Origin: Alnus glutinosa
Taxonomy: Eukaryota; Streptophyta; Magnoliopsida; Fagales; Betulaceae
Length of the DNA stretch: 64,000 bases
Direction: 5' to 3'
Assembly (NCBI RefSeq): GCF_958979055.1
Contig: NC_084896.1
Span: 434,001-498,000, forward strand
Shown one piece after another: positions 59,681 to 64,000 of this stretch (positions are counted from its first letter, which is position 1; each line of letters opens with the position of its first letter). A program made the position numbers and the translations under genes. The notes below the pieces were generated by a model, which made no database searches, was not told where the DNA came from, and saw only the letters and a program-made list of their open reading frames with translations.

Positions 59681-62600
59681 ATTACATTTTTCACAAAATT
59701 TCAACACAATTCCAAATAAAAGGCAAAAAGATGAGAGATGAGAAAGGAAAAAAAATTATTTTGTATTAAAATAATTGATAGAGAAGCTCTTTTGGTTCCC
59801 TACACATTGGGAAGCACTTTAACATTCCCAATGCTTAGGGGAACTTGTAGGGAATCTGCTTCATGTATTTTTTGTGGTTTTTTTTTTTTTTTTTTGACAT
59901 TTTTCCTATATTTAGGGAAGGGAACTACCTATAGGGTATTTGCTACTAGTGCTTATAGCCAAAAAAATTGCTAAGTTGCTACAACACTAGCTCACCAAAC
60001 TTTTTACTCTAATAAAACATACACATAACTTTGAAATGTTGGTGCTTTGAAAAATAAATCATGTCTAATAAAATCGTGAAAGTTGATAGCTACAATTAAG
60101 AATAAGATATAGCCTTATAGGTGCTTTATAAAAGTTGATAGTTAAAATATAAAAATGTCATTCTTTAGTTAAAATTAATAAAGAAAACTGTTGAGTCGGA
60201 TGTAAATACTCTAACCAACATAAGTCTTGTAAAAATAAGGAAAGAAAAAAAAATGCAACTTACTCCTTGATGTTTCTTCGCCTTTTCAATTACACTCTCA
60301 AGTTTAAAAACTTTGTAATGTCACCCATACATTTAGGATTTGGGGTTAAATCAGATGATAAATAAATGAAATGTCCCTTATATCCCTGATTTTTTTTTTT
60401 TTAAATTATTAAAAATACCCTAATTAAATAATTAAATTTTGTTTTTTTAGAAATATCGTGGGTTAGCCGTGGTCTGTGGAACATATGGTCGATTTTTATA
60501 TTTTATCTTATTTTTAAAAAACTAATGTCTTTTGTTGGGATTTAACTGAAAATCCTAACGAATGAGTGACATTACAATGTTTTTAAACTTGGATACCCGA
60601 CATTGGGAGCTTTTAAACTTTTGGATGTGATTATAAAAAAGATTAAACATTTGAGGTAAATGAAGCTTTAAAAAAAAAAAAAAAGTATCTAAGGGTGACC
60701 GAACCTCCTTTCTATTTTTCACTTTAAGGGAATGGTCAACCACTTCACCTACTTTCATGGATGGCTGATCATCTCTTTAGGGCAAAGGAGTGGTCGATCA
60801 CTCCCCTAAACTTTTGGTGATGGCCGCACCATTCTCATAACCATCATAATGGTTGCAACCACCCTTATTTGGTGTAGAACAAATTGCACAAATATGGTTT
60901 GCACCAAAATAGAGCTATCAGTTTATTTTGCACTATATATGGTGGTCACGGCTATCCCTACATGGTTGGAGACATATCAGTTGAAGGTGGTGTTGATCAA
61001 CATAGAGTTTGTTAGGGTTTCAAAATCTCAACATTTACCAAATGTATACGAAAGGGGGCCATTAGTTTGTGCAAAAAATCAATAAAAAACCAATATGTAA
61101 TATTTTACATACTTTTTTTTTTTTTTTTCAATCCAATATGATAAGCTTACAACATCATATAAGAATCAAATCTTCTTATTATTATAAAAATCTTATAAGG
61201 TGTCAATAATTATATTAATTATTAGTTTAGAATAATCACTCTCCCTCTTACTCAAATGTATAATAATTCTAATTTATCGAAAGGAAACACTTAAATAGTA
61301 TCGAGCACTCCAAAAATACATATGAAGTTTGTAAATATGAGTAACTTTATTCACTATTCTCATCTTTTCATTCCCTCAAAACTTATGAGCATGGTTCTTC
61401 AACTAAAAAATCAATTTTCAAGTATCAAATATTACGAAGAACCACATTACGTAGGGTATCGGGAATAAAAGGGGTGATGGATAACATTATTCTTGTAAAG
61501 AGAACAAGCGAAAAATCCAAGGAAAAATCTTTGGCCATGGAAGATGGTTTTACTGTTCATATGATATGAATCTCAATAATTTGGCATACCAATAAAGGAG
61601 CCCTTTACAATAATGAATTGGGATTGATAACATAGAAATGCACATAACAAATTATTACAGCGATTAATTGAGCAATAATTTAAAAAGGACATAAAGAAAG
61701 AAAGTATAAGTTGAAGTCAACAAAAACCTTTGCAAGTTGACAACTTTCGTATACTACAATATTGCCATTTGGCCAATTTGCCATGCTAAATATAACATTG
61801 TAATTGGAAAAAGTTTTATTTGGAAAGAAATTTTTCCAATTCAACCTATGAAATTGTCATCCAGTCTTTACGGCATATGGGAAATGTTTATTAATATGAT
61901 TTGGATGATATATATTGTATTTTGTATTTTGAAGAGTATTTTGAGTTTTTTTTTTTTTTTTTTTTATTAATATTTTTGACTTTAGAATAGAAAACAAATA
62001 GGACCATATTTTTACTTGTATTTTTATTAAGGTTGGCAATTGTTGACACGATCTACGAATTTAATACAAAATTAATGAGTTAGAGTCGATGAGTTTAACC
62101 TATTTAATTAAATGAGTCGCTTTAAGGTTGACACATATAGTCTTATACCTATACCTCAACACGATCAAAACTCGACGCGCAACATAATGACTAGCTATTT
62201 TTTACAAGACTCGCAAACCTAACATTAACCTAACACGAAAATACAAATTATGATTGACGGTTATAACTCATTTAATTAAATAAGTTAGATTATGGTTGAT
62301 TTATATAGTCTTATATTTATGCCTCGACACGACCCAAATTTGACAAACAAACACAAATTGTCACCTCTAATTTTAAAGTGATTTTCCTATACATTTTCAA
62401 AATATATACAAAAATTATATATTTTTTTAAAACAAATATTAATTTAATTATACTAAATTAGATAATTTTGTTATTAACAATTTGCCGCATAGCCCATAGG
62501 GTTTCTTTAACTCAGAAAACCGGTTGCCGGTCAAATCAAGCCACATTACCCCCGGTTCAGGGTGTCGAATCCCGTGGTCGCAGCAACTTTTGCTGCCAAT

Positions 62601-62892
62601 ACACTTGCCTCCAATATCGAACGCGTGTCCACTAATCTTGAAAAGGGTAATTCCACAAGCACGCACGAACATTTTTGCAATACCAAAAACGACGACGCTG
62701 TGTTAATTTATTTACGTGGCGAGTTGTGGTTGGCGGCTTCACTTAAACACAAAAGTAGTTCGAGGGAGGCAATCGATGTAGGCGTTTCACAGTCGAAAGC
62801 GAACGAAACCAAATCCAAGCTTGGAATGGATGACGATGATTGACGCGAGGAAGAGAGAAAGGAAAAGAAAACAAAGCCAAGCCAGAGAGACA
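59681..62892. other. AT-rich spacer before the last gene
   Basis: No gene is supported. A foldback lies at 60260-60660. From 62500 base composition rises towards the next promoter; the two open frames there (62448-62672 minus and 62562-62843 plus) overlap in opposite senses and match no family. Confidence 0.4.
60260..60660. mobile_element. foldback element of about 400 bp
   Basis: The left segment with AAGTTTAAAAACTTTGTAATG (60300-60319) pairs with ACATTACAATGTTTTTAAACTT on the right (60569-60590). The outer parts pair more weakly. Confidence 0.6.
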
Positions 62893-62930
62893 GCGAGAGA
62901 GAGAGAGAGAGCCTCCTTCCCTTTAAATAT

Positions 62931-62939
62931 TATATAAAA
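62931..62939 (+). promoter_or_regulatory. TATA box of the last gene
   Basis: TATATAAAA lies about 30 bases before a CT-rich leader. GA repeats (62893-62911) lie just upstream. Confidence 0.65.
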
Positions 62940-62964
62940 CCACTCTTTCAGATTCCTTCTGAGC

Positions 62965-63018
62965 TATCTCTCTCTCTCTCTCTCTCTCTCAAAAGGCCTT
63001 TGGGTTATTTTTTACCAG
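62965..63018 (+). other. untranslated first exon of a gene continuing beyond the window
   Basis: A CT-rich leader (run at 62967-62990) ends TTTACCAG, followed by the donor GTAAAGC at 63019. The sequence from 63019 to the window end is T-rich with no coding frame, as expected for a long leader intron. The gene product cannot be known from here. Confidence 0.55.
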
Positions 63019-64000
63019 GTAAAGCTTCGCTCTTTTTCTTCTATACCAGAATTTCTTACACGCGATCGTAACTTTCGCGGTTTGTCAGCCACCCTGATCC
63101 AGGTTTCAAGCTTCACATACGTGCATCTATACATGTATGTTTGTGTGTATGTTGTAGCTGTGATTTGTTGATTGGAGTATCCATGGGGGCTTTTGATCAG
63201 GTTCTTGGTTCTATGCGATTGGGTTTAGTTGGGTTTATTCTGTTTCTGGGTTTCTTGTTTTTGAATTAATTTGCTCGATGTTTTGGTAAAGGAGGTTCTT
63301 TCGTCATGGGTGCTTGTTTTTTGAATTGTTGATATGCTCTTTGTGCTGGGAATTTTTGAAGTTGTTGCCTATTTCTTTCTTTTGAAAGTTTTATATTGAA
63401 TGATGAACTTCAGAGGTAGATAGTTGGAAGCTCAAGTAGTTTTGGGCTTTTCTTTCAAGTGAATCCTTTATTGTCTGTTCTGCAAATCATTGCCATTAGC
63501 TTGTGTCCATGAGATCGTCGCTCTCTTACGTTTTTGTGTTGTTTTAAGATCATGCTTATATATATATATATATATTGGGAGATTAATTTTGGGTTTTGGT
63601 TCACTGAATTGTTGGTGTGTATGAGTGTTGTTTGGTTGTTAGATCGCTAGAACAAGCTCACAAAAGAAAGATCGCTAGAACAAGGTTGGATTGGTGTCCC
63701 TCAATTATATTTGCTAAAGAAAGTCATTAAATTATGTTGTTCAATGAGTTTCATGAAAGAGTGAATTTTTTGGGCACATCTTGAGCCATCTTTCTTAGCT
63801 ATGTTGTTTCCTGCCTTACTTTGGATGATTTTCTTGGTACATCAATGATTGAAGTTTGGAAGTTATTGTATATATATATATTGTGGATGAATAAATCAAT
63901 CCATAAAAGCATTGAATTTCAAAAAACACAGCAACACAGCTACACATATTCAACTTCCCAGAAATATGCTCAAGATTTTTTCCTCAAGTTCCTGCGAAGT

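Noticed and set aside
62448-62843. Coding genes just upstream of the last promoter
   Set aside because: Overlapping frames in opposite directions with no domain; the region is better read as promoter-proximal sequence.

Overview
This window is nuclear DNA from a flowering plant, most likely a woody eudicot. It has many GT-AG introns, AT-rich intergenic DNA, plastid-targeted proteins of plant-only families and dense small transposons. Species cannot be fixed from sequence alone.

Eight genes are supported, all exon by exon. In order: the 3' end of HDR/IspH (+), plastid cytochrome c assembly factor CCS1 (-), an intronless mTERF protein (+), a 22-exon PLAA/Ufd3-type WD40-PFU-PUL protein (-), an LPAT4/5-type lysophosphatidate acyltransferase (+), a UPF0496/DUF677 protein (-), a DIR1-like lipid transfer protein (+) and the oligosaccharyltransferase subunit OST48 (-). 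The last kilobase carries a TATA box, a CT-rich leader exon and the first intron of a ninth gene (+) whose coding part lies outside. CCS1/mTERF and PLAA/LPAT are head-to-head pairs; mTERF/PLAA and LPAT/UPF0496 are tail-to-tail. The genes are unrelated housekeeping or defence-type functions, not a cluster.

The rest is mostly mobile DNA. The largest piece is a 6.8-kb hAT element (52849-59672) with 8-bp target duplications and a broken transposase gene. Nested in it are a 1.18-kb solo LTR and a small foldback element. The LTR carries nine groups of a GTCCGGAC-type site, eight of them pairs about 21 bp apart; this is the most striking unexplained structure here. Other elements are a 5S-bearing Cassandra-type LTR near 36.6 kb, a 0.9-kb non-LTR retroposon with a 19-bp target duplication, two Harbinger-like elements with TAA duplications, a Mutator-like MITE, several more foldback MITEs, and LINE tails and tRNA-type SINEs in the PLAA and OST48 introns.

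Gene-level oddities are a GC-AG intron in OST48 and a decayed duplicate of an exon end inside a CCS1 intron. All family names come from recognising conserved protein sequence by eye; no database search was run.
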